Assembly (NCBI GenBank): GCA_003133225.1
Contig: PKWL01000068.1
Location: 1-64,000, forward strand
Source: Janthinobacterium sp.
GTDB taxonomy: Bacteria > Pseudomonadota > Gammaproteobacteria > Burkholderiales > Burkholderiaceae_D
Reading direction: 5' to 3'
Length of the DNA: 64,000 nt
Shown in pieces: positions 9,062 through 17,420 of this stretch. A model generated the notes under the pieces. The model was not told the origin of the DNA, did not search any database, and saw nothing but the letters and a program-made list of their open reading frames with translations. The position numbers were made by a program, and so were the translations under genes. How positions within the stretch are numbered: the stretch's first letter is position 1; each line of letters begins with the position of its first letter.

Positions 9062-9538
9062 ATGAATTTTGTCGCACAGTTATTCTCGCCTAACGAGGTC
9101 TTGCTCGACTTGGAGGTGCTCGACAAGCACGCCTTATTTGAAGTAGTAGGGCGCCTGTGGCAAGAGCAGCACGGCCTGCCCGCAGTCGAAGTGGCCGCGA
9201 ACCTTTCTGCACGCGAGAAACTAGGTTCGACCGGCCTAGGCCAGGGAGTGGCGATTCCGCACGCGCGCATGCAAGGCTTAACGCTAGCGGTGGCCGCTTT
9301 CGTTCGCCCCAAATTGCCGATCGAGTTTGATGCGCCCGATGGAAATCCGGTGGCGTGTTTTTTTCTGCTGCTGGCTCCGGAGTTGGCGACAGAGCAACAT
9401 CTGCACATCCTGTCCAAGGTGGCAGAGATGCTCTCCAAAGAACAATTTCGCAGCCAGATCGCGCTCGCCACGACTGCGGATGAAATCCATCAATTATTCG
9501 CCGCATGCGAAGGGGCGATGGCCGATGGTAACCGCTAG
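9062..9538 (+). CDS. PTS EIIA-like protein of the nitrogen/fructose type (PtsN-like)
   Basis: The 158-residue single-domain protein matches EIIA-Ntr/EIIA-Fru. The phospho-acceptor is His67 in GQGVAIPHARM, preceded by REKLGSTGLG and followed by FDAPDGNPVACFFLLLAPE and HLHILSKVAEML. Such proteins take phosphate from NPr/HPr and act as regulators, for example of K+ transport and histidine kinases, rather than in sugar uptake. ATG 9062 gives a full domain; extending to 8987 adds only low-complexity residues. It lies 101 bases after the RND permease and 38 bases before a histidine kinase gene. No other PTS component is in the window. EIIA-Ntr is known to bind kinases such as KdpD, so a partnership with the adjacent kinase is a reasonable inference. 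Confidence 0.85.
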   Translation: MNFVAQLFSPNEVLLDLEVLDKHALFEVVGRLWQEQHGLPAVEVAANLSAREKLGSTGLGQGVAIPHARMQGLTLAVAAFVRPKLPIEFDAPDGNPVACFFLLLAPELATEQHLHILSKVAEMLSKEQFRSQIALATTADEIHQLFAACEGAMADGNR

Positions 9539-9576
9539 CGAGCGCGTGGCCAGGTCATCTGACGCCGCGCGAGCCC

Positions 9577-10953
9577 ATGTTTAGGCTGCGGGCATCCATC
9601 GCCACCCGCCTGATGCTAGCTTGCGGTTGCATGGTGGCCGCTTCCTTCATCGTGGTAGCGGCCGTCTTCTACCTTGGAACCGTTGGCGTGCTAGAGCGTA
9701 GTATCGACGGCAAGATTGTGTCAATTTCGAACCGCTTGATGAACACTTTCCGCACCCATTCCATGGCTAGCTTGTCGCGCGAAATTACGCGTGAATTAAC
9801 GGATGGCATCGATAGCGATACGGAAATTTTTCTGCTCGTCTCGCCTGCCGGATCCGTCCTGGTCGGTAATCTTTCGACCATTCCCGAATTGACCACCCCG
9901 CACGAATACTTGGTCACACGAAACGTCATGCGCAGCGGCCGTGCCCATCCAGCGCGCTTACTGATGCGCCCCTTGTCGAATGGCGCCGTCTTAGTCGTCG
10001 GCCGCGATTTGAGTGAGCAAGAATCGATTCAAGCCCTGGTGTGGCGTGCGCTGACGACGGGGGCTGCAATTTCCTTATTATTAGGTGTCATCGCCGCGCT
10101 CATGTTTCGGCATCAAATCGAGGCGCAAATTGGCTATATTCGACGGACGGCGCTAAAAATTGAGGCGGGCGACCTGACCCAGCGTATCCCCATTTCGAGT
10201 GACGACGAATTCGGATTACTCAATCGCGACATCAACCGCATGTTGGACAGAATCGAGCATTTGATGGACGGCATACGCCATGTATCAAATGCGATTGCCC
10301 ATGATCTGAGAACGCCGCTGAGCCGGATTCGCAGCAAGCTAGACGATGCCGTCCAGCACGAAATGACGGTGGAAATCCTGGCTGGAGCTGCCCAGGGGGC
10401 AATTGAAGGGATCGACGAGCTGACCATTATTTTCGAAAAATTATTGCAGATCGCGGAGGCGGAATCGGGAATGCGCGACCAGTTGTTCGAGCCGGTCGAT
10501 CTAAACATCATCGCGCAAGACATGGTCGATTTGTACGATGCGACGGCCGAAGAACAGAAAGTCGTCCTCAAAACCTCATTCAAGACAGCGGTGTCGGTCT
10601 ATGGCGACCGGAATCTTCTCGCCAGCGCCGTGGCCAGCTTGATCGACAATGCCATCAAGTACGCCGGGGCAGGGGCGATAGTTGTCGTTAGCATCTGCGC
10701 CGATGCGCGCACTGCCACTATCGTGGTGCGCGACAACGGTCCCGGAATACCGGTCGAAGAATTGGCAAAAGTAACAGAACGGTTTTACCGGCTGGACCGA
10801 AGCCGTAGTTTGCCTGGAAACGGTCTTGGCCTTTCCATTGTTTGCGCTATTGCGACGCTGCACGGCGGCAAACTGATACTGGAAGATGAGCATGGCCTCA
10901 TTGCCCGCATCGTTCTTAACCGGACCGAGAAAATAGGCAGTGCGCCTGCCTAG
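9577..10953 (+). CDS. Membrane sensor histidine kinase without an adjacent response regulator
   Basis: The 458-residue kinase has TM1 at about 13-35, a periplasmic sensor of about 120 residues, TM2 at about 157-178 and a HAMP linker (about 178-230). The H-box follows, with phospho-acceptor His242 in NAIAHDLRTPLSRIR. The ATPase domain has the N-box Asn358 (LIDNAIKYAG), the G1 box DNGPGIP and the G2 box GNGLGLSIV. All catalytic boxes look intact. The periplasmic domain (DTEIFLLVSPAGSVLVGNL) is not one I recognise. It sits directly after the PtsN-like gene, likely in one transcript. No receiver-domain regulator is found in the window, so it is an orphan locally. The upstream RND pump is a possible target. 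Confidence 0.88.
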   Translation: MFRLRASIATRLMLACGCMVAASFIVVAAVFYLGTVGVLERSIDGKIVSISNRLMNTFRTHSMASLSREITRELTDGIDSDTEIFLLVSPAGSVLVGNLSTIPELTTPHEYLVTRNVMRSGRAHPARLLMRPLSNGAVLVVGRDLSEQESIQALVWRALTTGAAISLLLGVIAALMFRHQIEAQIGYIRRTALKIEAGDLTQRIPISSDDEFGLLNRDINRMLDRIEHLMDGIRHVSNAIAHDLRTPLSRIRSKLDDAVQHEMTVEILAGAAQGAIEGIDELTIIFEKLLQIAEAESGMRDQLFEPVDLNIIAQDMVDLYDATAEEQKVVLKTSFKTAVSVYGDRNLLASAVASLIDNAIKYAGAGAIVVVSICADARTATIVVRDNGPGIPVEELAKVTERFYRLDRSRSLPGNGLGLSIVCAIATLHGGKLILEDEHGLIARIVLNRTEKIGSAPA

Positions 10954-11074
10954 CCCTAGAAGAGTTCCGCGCAACACGGGCCGTGGCGGAGGGCAAGATG
11001 GCGGCCGCGGCTGCGCACAGCTCGTCCGCCCTACACGACACCATCTGAAATCGAGGCCCGCTCGTGCCAAGCGG

Positions 11075-11100
11075 AGTAAAATAAAATAGTAAAATAAAAT
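11075..11100. repeat. Two tandem copies of a 13-bp AT-rich sequence
   Basis: AGTAAAATAAAAT occurs twice back to back (11075-11087 and 11088-11100), an AT-rich island in GC-rich DNA about 145 bases before the glycoamylase start. It may be part of that gene's promoter or a regulator site. The 10954-11244 stretch otherwise shows no gene. An AAGGAGG-like sequence at about 11187 has no suitable start after it. Confidence 0.45.
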
Positions 11101-11244
11101 ATCATACTGAGCTCCCCATTCAGGCCCCAACATGCGCCCCCTGCGACCTATTCGCTTGGCCCACAAGCGCGTGCGGTTTTTTCCAGAAGGAGGGGCGCTG
11201 CCGCCAAGCGGCGCGCGCCACCTAATTAGTTACCCTGCGCGCTC

Positions 11245-12588
11245 ATGAACATACGACCGCCTTGCCCTCCGTCACATCAGATCGCCCGACAAGATGAAGC
11301 GCTGCTCGATCGGCTCGAGCGCGCCGCATTCGATTACTTTTTGCAAGAAGTCAATTTCCAAAACGGATTGGTGGCCGACACTTCGCGCGACAATTCACCC
11401 GTCAGCATCGCGGTGGTTGGGTTTGCGCTGTCGGCCTATCCGGTGGCAGTGGAGCGGGGCTGGCTTAAGCGCGCCGATGCGATCGCCCTGACCCTGGCCG
11501 CGCTGCGTTTCTTTTGCGACAGCGACCAAAGCGGCAGTCCCACGGCAACCGGCTTCAAGGGCTTCTACTTCCATTTTCTTGATCAACGCACTGGCGCCCG
11601 GGTCTGGATCTCCGAACTGTCGATGATCGACACCGCCTTGCTCATTGCCGGAGCGCTGAGCGCGAGCATATTTTTTTCGGCCGCTACAAGCGCCGAAATC
11701 GAACTACGTGAGCGCGTCGAATTTCTGTATCGCCGCATCGACTGGCGCTGGGCCCAGGATGGCTACGATACGATCCGGCAAGGCTGGAAACCTGAATGCG
11801 GCTTTCTGCACTACGGCTGGGAAGGCTATAGCGAAGCTATTTTGCTGTACGTGCTGGCCATGGGGTCGCCCACATACGCGATCCAAGGCGACTGCTACAA
11901 GGCATGGACGGCTACCTACCAGTGGGAAAATCTGTACCACCACGATTATCTATATGCGGGCCCCTTATTTTTGCATCATTTCTCCCACGCATGGATTGAT
12001 TTTCGCGATATTCGCGACAGCTTCATGGGCGAGAAGCGCTCGGATTATTTCGAAAACAGCCGCCGCGCCGTCTACATCCAGCGCGAATATGCGCAGCGCA
12101 ACCCGCACGAGTTCGCCGGCTATGATGAAAAGTGCTGGGGTCTGTCTGCCTGTGACGGCCCGAGCAATGCACATCCGAATGCCCCCTATGAAGCGCGGCG
12201 CCTGTACGGCTATGCCGCGCGCGGCGTTCCCTTCGGACCGGATGACGGCACCATAGCGCCACCGTCCGTCCTCGCGTCCTTGCCTTTTGCGCCCGAGATT
12301 GTCCTTGGCACCGTGCGCAGCATGCTCGAGCGTTATCCGGAGATATTGAGCGCGGATCGCTTAGCTAGCAGTTTCAACCCGACGCTATGCGACGCCGGCG
12401 GCCGTGCCTGGGTTTCCGCCGGGCACTTCGGGCTCGATCAAGGCATCGTCTTGATGATGGTCGAAAACCATCGCACCGAGCGCATCTGGCAGTTGATGCG
12501 CGCCTGCCCCTACATCAGAGACGGTTTGCACCGTGCCGGATTTCGCGGCGGCTGGCTGCCGCACCCACCCGTCCAGGGAGGTGTTTGA
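11245..12588 (+). CDS. Glycoamylase-fold protein (PF10091 type), candidate beta-1,2-glucanase
   Basis: The 447-residue protein has the features of the glycoamylase family, an (alpha/alpha)6 barrel that includes GH144 endo-beta-1,2-glucanases and the middle domain of cyclic beta-1,2-glucan synthases. Visible motifs are LERAAFDYFLQEVN, VADTSRDNSPVSIAVVGFAL, GFKGFYFHFLDQRTG, FLHYGWEGYSEAILLYVLA, GPLFLHHFSHAWIDFRDIRD and the late AGHFGLDQGIVLMMVENHRT. The acidic residues in W-E-G-Y-S-E and FLD are the conserved candidates for catalysis. There is no signal peptide in the chosen reading, so it may be cytoplasmic or the start may be wrong, as the ribosome binding site is weak. Its stop overlaps the next ATG. 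Family assignment is firm; substrate is inferred from the GH94 partner at 34955. Confidence 0.8.
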   Translation: MNIRPPCPPSHQIARQDEALLDRLERAAFDYFLQEVNFQNGLVADTSRDNSPVSIAVVGFALSAYPVAVERGWLKRADAIALTLAALRFFCDSDQSGSPTATGFKGFYFHFLDQRTGARVWISELSMIDTALLIAGALSASIFFSAATSAEIELRERVEFLYRRIDWRWAQDGYDTIRQGWKPECGFLHYGWEGYSEAILLYVLAMGSPTYAIQGDCYKAWTATYQWENLYHHDYLYAGPLFLHHFSHAWIDFRDIRDSFMGEKRSDYFENSRRAVYIQREYAQRNPHEFAGYDEKCWGLSACDGPSNAHPNAPYEARRLYGYAARGVPFGPDDGTIAPPSVLASLPFAPEIVLGTVRSMLERYPEILSADRLASSFNPTLCDAGGRAWVSAGHFGLDQGIVLMMVENHRTERIWQLMRACPYIRDGLHRAGFRGGWLPHPPVQGGV

Positions 12589-14093
12589 TGGCAAAGAACA
12601 ACACTCTTCCCGATGAGGGCGCTGCCACGTGGAAAAACCCCAAACCGGCCGCGCACTACCACCTGGTGATTGTCGGTGCCGGCCCGGCCGGCTTGGCGGC
12701 CGCGCAAATGGCAGCTGCGCTCGGCGCCAAAGTGGCGCTGATTGACCGCAAGTTAATCGGCCGCACGCGTTTGAATTCGGGCTCCGTCATTCCCTCGAAA
12801 ACCATCATCCGCACCTCCAGACTGTATGCCGAAATGCGGGATGCCAAGCGCTATGGCGCGCTAAGTCCGGACGGCATCCGCGTCGATTTTAGCGCCGTTA
12901 TGGAACGCGTGCACCGTCTTTGTACCCATATCAGCGGCGGTGATTTGGTGCGGCGCCTCACCAGCGCCGGCGTCGATATGTTTTTCGGCGAAGTACGCTT
13001 TACCGGGACGGAAACCTTGACCATCGATGGCGAAACGCTGCGCTTTAAAAAAGCCTTGATCGCGACCGGCGCGCGCCCCGATTCCTCCGCCATTACTGGG
13101 CTCGCGGAAGCGGGCTTCCTCACCAACGAGAATGTGTTCGACCTGACGGAACTGCCGCCTCGCCTGCTGGTCATCGGTGGCGGCCCGCTCGGTTGCGAAC
13201 TGGCCCAAGCATTCTGCCGCCTCGGCGCCAAAACGACCATTGTGCAAGATTTGCCCTTGTTTCTTAGAGGCGAGGAACGCGACGCAGCGCAGATTTTGTC
13301 CGATACGTTTGCGCGTGACGGCATCGAGGTGCGCTTAAACACGAGCGCCGTTGCCGTGCGCGTCGAAGGGGGACAGAAACTGGTCGATCTGGTGAGCGAT
13401 GGCGACAAGCAAACGATCGCAGTCGATGCGATCCTGACGGGCGTGGGCCGCTCGCCCAATGTGCAAGGGCTCAACTTGGAGGCGGCCGGAGTCGAGTACG
13501 ATGTTGAAAACGGCATCCACGTCAGCGATTTTCTGCGCACTAGCAACCCGCATATCTACGCTGCCGGGGACGTCTGCTTGCAAGACAAGTACACGCATAC
13601 GGCCACCGCCTCGGCGCGCATCGTGGTAAGGAACGCGCTGTTTAAGAGTTGCGAGCGCTTTAGCGCGCTGGTCATCCCCATGTGCATCTTCACCGACCCG
13701 GAAATCGCCCATGTCGGCATGTTTGTGCGGGAAGCGAACCGGCGCGACATCCCAGTTAAGACCTTTACTATCTTGATGCACGAAGTCGATCGCGCCGTGA
13801 CCGACAGCGAGGAGGTAGGTTTTGTGAAAATTCACGTGAGGGAACGCACGGATCAGATTCTCGGTGCCACCATCGTCGCCAGCCACGCGGGTGACATGAT
13901 CAATGAGATCACTTTGGCGATGGTGGCCGGTGTCGGCCTGCGCACGCTGGCCCGGGTCATTCACGCCTATCCCACCCAGGCCGAGGCGATCAAGAAGGCG
14001 GCGGATGCCTACAACCGCACGCGCTTGACCCCGCGCATCCAAGCAAAGTTGCAGCGCTGGCTCTCATTTACATCTGGGCGGCCGATGCGATAG
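12588..14093 (+). CDS. FAD pyridine-nucleotide oxidoreductase lacking the redox disulfide (transhydrogenase/MerA-like)
   Basis: The 501-residue flavoprotein belongs to the class I disulfide reductase superfamily (dihydrolipoamide dehydrogenase, MerA, SthA). It has an FAD-binding VIVGAGPAGLAAAQMAAALG, an NAD(P)-binding LLVIGGGPLGCELAQAF, the second FAD motif NPHIYAAGDVC, and the C-terminal dimer-interface IHAYPTQAEAIKKAAD with its His-Glu pair. The active-site C-x4-C is replaced by Arg61 and Ser66 (GRTRLNSGSVIPSK), with one extra residue before P-S-K. Disulfide chemistry is therefore impossible at that site. Soluble transhydrogenases also lack this disulfide pair, so NADPH/NADH exchange is a plausible role beside NADPH-producing dehydrogenases. 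GGGAGGTG before ATG 12588 is a strong ribosome binding site, and the TGATG overlap couples it to the glycoamylase gene. Confidence 0.8.
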   Translation: MAKNNTLPDEGAATWKNPKPAAHYHLVIVGAGPAGLAAAQMAAALGAKVALIDRKLIGRTRLNSGSVIPSKTIIRTSRLYAEMRDAKRYGALSPDGIRVDFSAVMERVHRLCTHISGGDLVRRLTSAGVDMFFGEVRFTGTETLTIDGETLRFKKALIATGARPDSSAITGLAEAGFLTNENVFDLTELPPRLLVIGGGPLGCELAQAFCRLGAKTTIVQDLPLFLRGEERDAAQILSDTFARDGIEVRLNTSAVAVRVEGGQKLVDLVSDGDKQTIAVDAILTGVGRSPNVQGLNLEAAGVEYDVENGIHVSDFLRTSNPHIYAAGDVCLQDKYTHTATASARIVVRNALFKSCERFSALVIPMCIFTDPEIAHVGMFVREANRRDIPVKTFTILMHEVDRAVTDSEEVGFVKIHVRERTDQILGATIVASHAGDMINEITLAMVAGVGLRTLARVIHAYPTQAEAIKKAADAYNRTRLTPRIQAKLQRWLSFTSGRPMR

Positions 14094-14115
14094 CATTGGC
14101 GCGTCGCCCGCCGGC

Positions 14116-15093
14116 TCAGTTTACGCGCCCCTCCTTGGTCAAGGCAGAAGTTGGCAAGGATTCGTCGAGGGGGCGCTGGGGACGGACCATCCGTTTGACC
14201 CCTTCGTAGCCGCTCACTAACAAAATGCCAGTAAGTACTAACAGGGCTCCTGAAACAAAGTGCGGTTCAAGTGGTTCCTTTAGCAGCCAAACTCCGAAAG
14301 TGATGCCGAAGAGCGGAGTCATGAACGAGAGCACCCCGAGTCGGGAAGCGAGGTAGTGGCGCAGCAGCCAAAACCAAACGAGGAAACTGGCGAAGGACAC
14401 CAAGACGACTTGGAAAATCAAGCTGCTCCAGACTAGCCGTGTGAGCCTAAATGCAGTTTGATCGAGAAGGCAGGCCGCCAGCATCAATAGCACGAAAGCG
14501 CCCACCAGTTGATACAGCAATATCCGTGTCGCCGAAGCAGTAGCAAGGCATGAGCTGCGAATGACCAACGTGGTCGTGCCCCAGGCCATGCCGGCGGCCA
14601 AGCCGAGAAGGTCTCCCAGCCAAGGTGTTGCGCCGGAACCGATCGGGGCCGGGAGCCGCCCCGTAAAAGCGGTGACAATGCCGGCAAAAGCGATCCCGAT
14701 ACCTATCCATTGCCCCCGCAAAAGACGCTCCGCCGGTAACTTCCACTGCAAGAGCAAAGCGGCAAAGATGGGCGCCGTATACAGAAAAATCACCATGTGG
14801 GAGGCGCTCGTGTAGCGTAATCCTTCGCCCACGAAAAGAAACTCTAGCGCAAATAAGAGCCCGACTAGAATGCCCGGGCGCCACGTGCCGTCGCTCAAGG
14901 ACAAGCGCTCGCCGCGGGCCAGCATCAATAGGCCTACCATCACGGAAGCGGCGCCAGAGCGAAAGGCAACCTGTAAGATGGGGGCAATATCCGGCGCCGC
15001 CGCCTTCATGGCGACCTGTTGCAAGCCCCAAATGGCGCACAGGATGAGCATCAGTCCGCTAGCTCGCTTATCGACCGCGTCACGCTTTCCCAT
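14116..15093 (-). CDS. EamA/DMT-family transporter
   Basis: The 325-residue protein has ten hydrophobic segments arranged as two EamA repeats, as in drug/metabolite exporters (RhaT, RarD, YdcZ relatives). Motifs typical of the family include LCAIWGLQQVAMKAA in TM1, LGDLLGLAAGMAWGTTTLV at the start of the second repeat, and LGVLSFMTPLFGITFGVWLLKEPL near the end. ATG 15093 gives MGKRDAVDKRAS before TM1, while the longer reading from 15201 adds an unlikely leader. It is divergent from the AraC-type regulator at 15229 across 135 bases, the usual sign of an exporter controlled by its neighbour. Its substrate cannot be read from the sequence. Confidence 0.85.
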   Translation of the reverse strand: MGKRDAVDKRASGLMLILCAIWGLQQVAMKAAAPDIAPILQVAFRSGAASVMVGLLMLARGERLSLSDGTWRPGILVGLLFALEFLFVGEGLRYTSASHMVIFLYTAPIFAALLLQWKLPAERLLRGQWIGIGIAFAGIVTAFTGRLPAPIGSGATPWLGDLLGLAAGMAWGTTTLVIRSSCLATASATRILLYQLVGAFVLLMLAACLLDQTAFRLTRLVWSSLIFQVVLVSFASFLVWFWLLRHYLASRLGVLSFMTPLFGITFGVWLLKEPLEPHFVSGALLVLTGILLVSGYEGVKRMVRPQRPLDESLPTSALTKEGRVN

Positions 15094-15228
15094 GGCCCGC
15101 CCTTTCCACTCGATGTGATGAAAGATTATGGCGCTGGCAGTTTTTCTTGATATAGTTCGAATCGGGCAACCCATACCGTTAATCCGCCAAAGGTTGGTCA
15201 CGAGTGGTGCCTAATGTGCGAGCGATGA

Positions 15229-16020
15229 TTGATAAAAACCTCCCAACACCTGCAAATCCCCCCCTTTAGCGAGGCCCTGCCTGCACCCATCGTGTTCCGC
15301 ACGGCCTGCATGCCTGCGGCAGCTAGCTATCCTCGCCATCGCCACGCTTGGGGTGAGTTTGTCTATGCATTTAGCGGCGTCATGGAGATCGCGCTCGCGC
15401 GTCATCACTATCTCGCTCCGCCTCAGTACGGCATCTGGTTGCCGCCAAATGTAGAGCATGTGGGCTTCAACCGTCACGCGGCAACCCATTGTTCACTGTA
15501 TCTAGCGCCCGCACTTTGCTCCGTTTTGCCGAGCATCCCGTGCGCCCTGACGGCGGGACCTTTGCTGCGGGCCATCCTTGACGAGCTGCGCTTGCACCCA
15601 CCCACAGCAACGGTTGAGTATGAAAGGCTGCTGCAGGTCTTGCTCGACCAACTGGCGTGCTCGCCGCACGCGGGCAGCTACCTACCCACCTCGAGCGACC
15701 CACTGTTGGGGCCAGTACTCAGAGCATTGAAAGCCGATCCCGGCGATCCTAGATCGTTGCCGCAGTTGGCGCGCATGGCAAATACCAGTGAGCGCACACT
15801 GGTGCGTCGCTGCCAACGCGATCTGGGAATGTCATTTGTTGAGTGGAGGCAGCGATTGAAGGTAATCGAAGCCCTCGCGCTACTCGAGAAAGGACAAACA
15901 GTGGAAACCATTGCTTTCGATCTTGGCTACAGCAGCGCATCGGCCTTCATCAGTATGTTTCGTAGAATGATGGGCGCGACACCCGTCGAATACCGCAAGG
16001 GCAAGCTAACCAAAAATTAA
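15229..16020 (+). CDS. AraC-family transcriptional regulator with N-terminal cupin
   Basis: The 263-residue regulator has an N-terminal cupin sensor (about 25-110; SYPRHRHAWGEFVYAFSGVM, then GIWLPPNVEHVGFNR). A C-terminal AraC double helix-turn-helix follows (about 160-258; LARMANTSERTLVRRCQRDLG and VETIAFDLGYSSASAFISMF, ending GATPVEYRK). It resembles the YdeC/AraC type that controls small exporters. It is transcribed away from the EamA transporter gene and probably regulates it and itself. The His-rich cupin motif HRHAWGEF retains the residues that could hold a ligand. The ATG at 15229 has little ribosome binding site, so the start is less sure than the frame. Confidence 0.85.
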   Translation: MIKTSQHLQIPPFSEALPAPIVFRTACMPAAASYPRHRHAWGEFVYAFSGVMEIALARHHYLAPPQYGIWLPPNVEHVGFNRHAATHCSLYLAPALCSVLPSIPCALTAGPLLRAILDELRLHPPTATVEYERLLQVLLDQLACSPHAGSYLPTSSDPLLGPVLRALKADPGDPRSLPQLARMANTSERTLVRRCQRDLGMSFVEWRQRLKVIEALALLEKGQTVETIAFDLGYSSASAFISMFRRMMGATPVEYRKGKLTKN

Positions 16021-16632
16021 GATGGATGCCCAACCGTCTCAAAGGCGCTGGCGCCAGCTCAGAAAGAGCGCCAACCGGGGCGCAAGCCAACGTCGCTGGC
16101 GCCGCCTGCCGCTTTGCCGGCTAGGCACCAAGTTCGAAGCCTGAAAATCTTCGCGCAAATCGGGCCCAAGCTGACCGATGAAGAAGCAGGATGTGGCGCG
16201 GCTACTGCCTGCTTCATGCACATAAACATGCGAGGGCGGTATTCGTTTTCGGTGCTGGAGGCCGTGATCAAGAGTGAGCTGCGGCCTTGCGCAATGCGCG
16301 CACGACGAGTAGGCCGACAATCTGGGATTAACCGGGTTTTCCGTTCTTATGGGCATCTTCCAATGACAGCAAGCGCAGCCAAGCTTTAAGGCGATGTGTT
16401 CGAGCAGGTGACGGGAATTCTGCTTGGCGGGCGAGCGCCGTAGCCAGGCCAGCCACGTCAATTGCCGCCGTCCGCGCGCTCGATGCCATTCATGGCGGAC
16501 AGGACAATGGTGTGCCGCTCCCGGTTTTGGACCAGGATGTACGCCAGCACAATACCTTGGTCGCTCTGCAAGGCCAGCTCGCTTGACTGTATGGGCCGCC
16601 ACCCCGGTATCGGACCTGTTTAGGGCGCCCCC
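16021..16632. other. Gene-poor stretch with possible degraded coding sequence
   Basis: No recognisable protein covers this stretch. On the minus strand a short reading near 16460-16590 (GIVLAYILVQNRERHTIVL) and another near 16390-16430 look protein-like but sit in different frames, which would fit a decayed gene. I found no family and no terminal repeats. Confidence 0.2.
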
Positions 16633-17052
16633 CTAGGACTTCGCTTTTTTCGAAGGTTTCGACTTGCCAGAACTGTTGAAGGCGATCGCTTGGAGAACGA
16701 GCGCCTTGAAAGCGGACTCGTCAACTTGTTCTCCTTCGTGGATGTCGATCGCGCGGCGGGTGTTTCCGTCGAGACTAGAATTGAAAAGACGGGCCGGATC
16801 CTTCACAGACGCGCCCTTGGCGAAGGTAAGCTTCACGACACGCTTATATGACTCGCCAGTGCAGATGATGCCGTCGTGCGACCAAATCGGAGTGCCCATC
16901 CACTTCCACTCCTCGACGACGTCCGGGTCTGCTTCCTTGATGAGCTTGCGCATTTTGCTGAGGGTTTCTCCACGCCAGTCCCCAAGCTCGGCGATTTTTT
17001 TCGAGATAAGCTCCGATGCCGACTGGTCTTGACTCGCGTCCGACTTTTTCAT
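16633..17052 (-). CDS. DUF1801 domain protein
   Basis: The 139-residue protein shows the DUF1801 pattern: an N-terminal helical segment (ISKKIAELGDWRGETLSKMRKLIKEADPD), then VVEEWKWMGTPIWSHDGIICTGESYKRVVKLTFAKGA and DPARLFNSSLDGNTRRAIDIHEGE. Proteins of this fold are related to the frataxin-like YdhG group and have no agreed biochemical role. The tail is Lys/Ser-rich (SGKSKPSKKAKS). It is cytoplasmic. It has no close partner: the upstream side is 368 non-coding bases and the downstream side is gene-poor. The family call is good; the function is unknown. Confidence 0.8.
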   Translation of the reverse strand: MKKSDASQDQSASELISKKIAELGDWRGETLSKMRKLIKEADPDVVEEWKWMGTPIWSHDGIICTGESYKRVVKLTFAKGASVKDPARLFNSSLDGNTRRAIDIHEGEQVDESAFKALVLQAIAFNSSGKSKPSKKAKS

Positions 17053-17383
17053 GTTCTCATCCTAGAAGTTCCAGATATATTTCATTTGCAAGACAGCGAC
17101 CATGTCTTTCTATTTTTTTCTGCGGAGATCGTGCGTTGGCCGAATCACCGGCTCCGCACCAGGTCAACCTAGTTTAAGGGCATCAAGGTGCTTCGCAACA
17201 GGTTGCAATACCCCGGACGGATCAGTTAAGGCATGCACCGTCATGTCACCGTCTCGGCTCAAGCTGGAAAAATTGTAGGCCCGGTTGGATCAGACAACAC
17301 GTTCAGAACGGCTGTCGGTTCGGCGTGCACGGCAAATTCTCGCCTAGGTGACCTTCGTTTCGATTTCTTCGAAAGTTAGGAAC

Positions 17384-17411
17384 TAATCAATAACCAAATG
17401 GTTATTGATTA
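17384..17411. promoter_or_regulatory. Perfect 12-bp inverted repeat
   Basis: TAATCAATAACC and GGTTATTGATTA flank AAAT. The repeat is AT-rich, lies 10 bases past the stop of the hydrolase gene and about 330 bases upstream of the DUF1801 start. There is no U-run, so it is more operator-like than terminator-like. The rest of 17053-17420 holds no gene that I can see. Confidence 0.45.
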
Positions 17412-17420
17412 TCAAGGGAC

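Noticed and set aside
12588-14093. Annotation as mercuric reductase or dihydrolipoamide dehydrogenase
   Set aside because: Both active-site cysteines are absent (Arg61, Ser66), there is no N-terminal HMA domain and no C-terminal vicinal Cys pair.
16039-16602. 187-codon minus-strand frame
   Set aside because: Composition is that of a GC-rich shadow, and protein-like pieces switch frame. At best a remnant, so it is described only as a gene-poor stretch.
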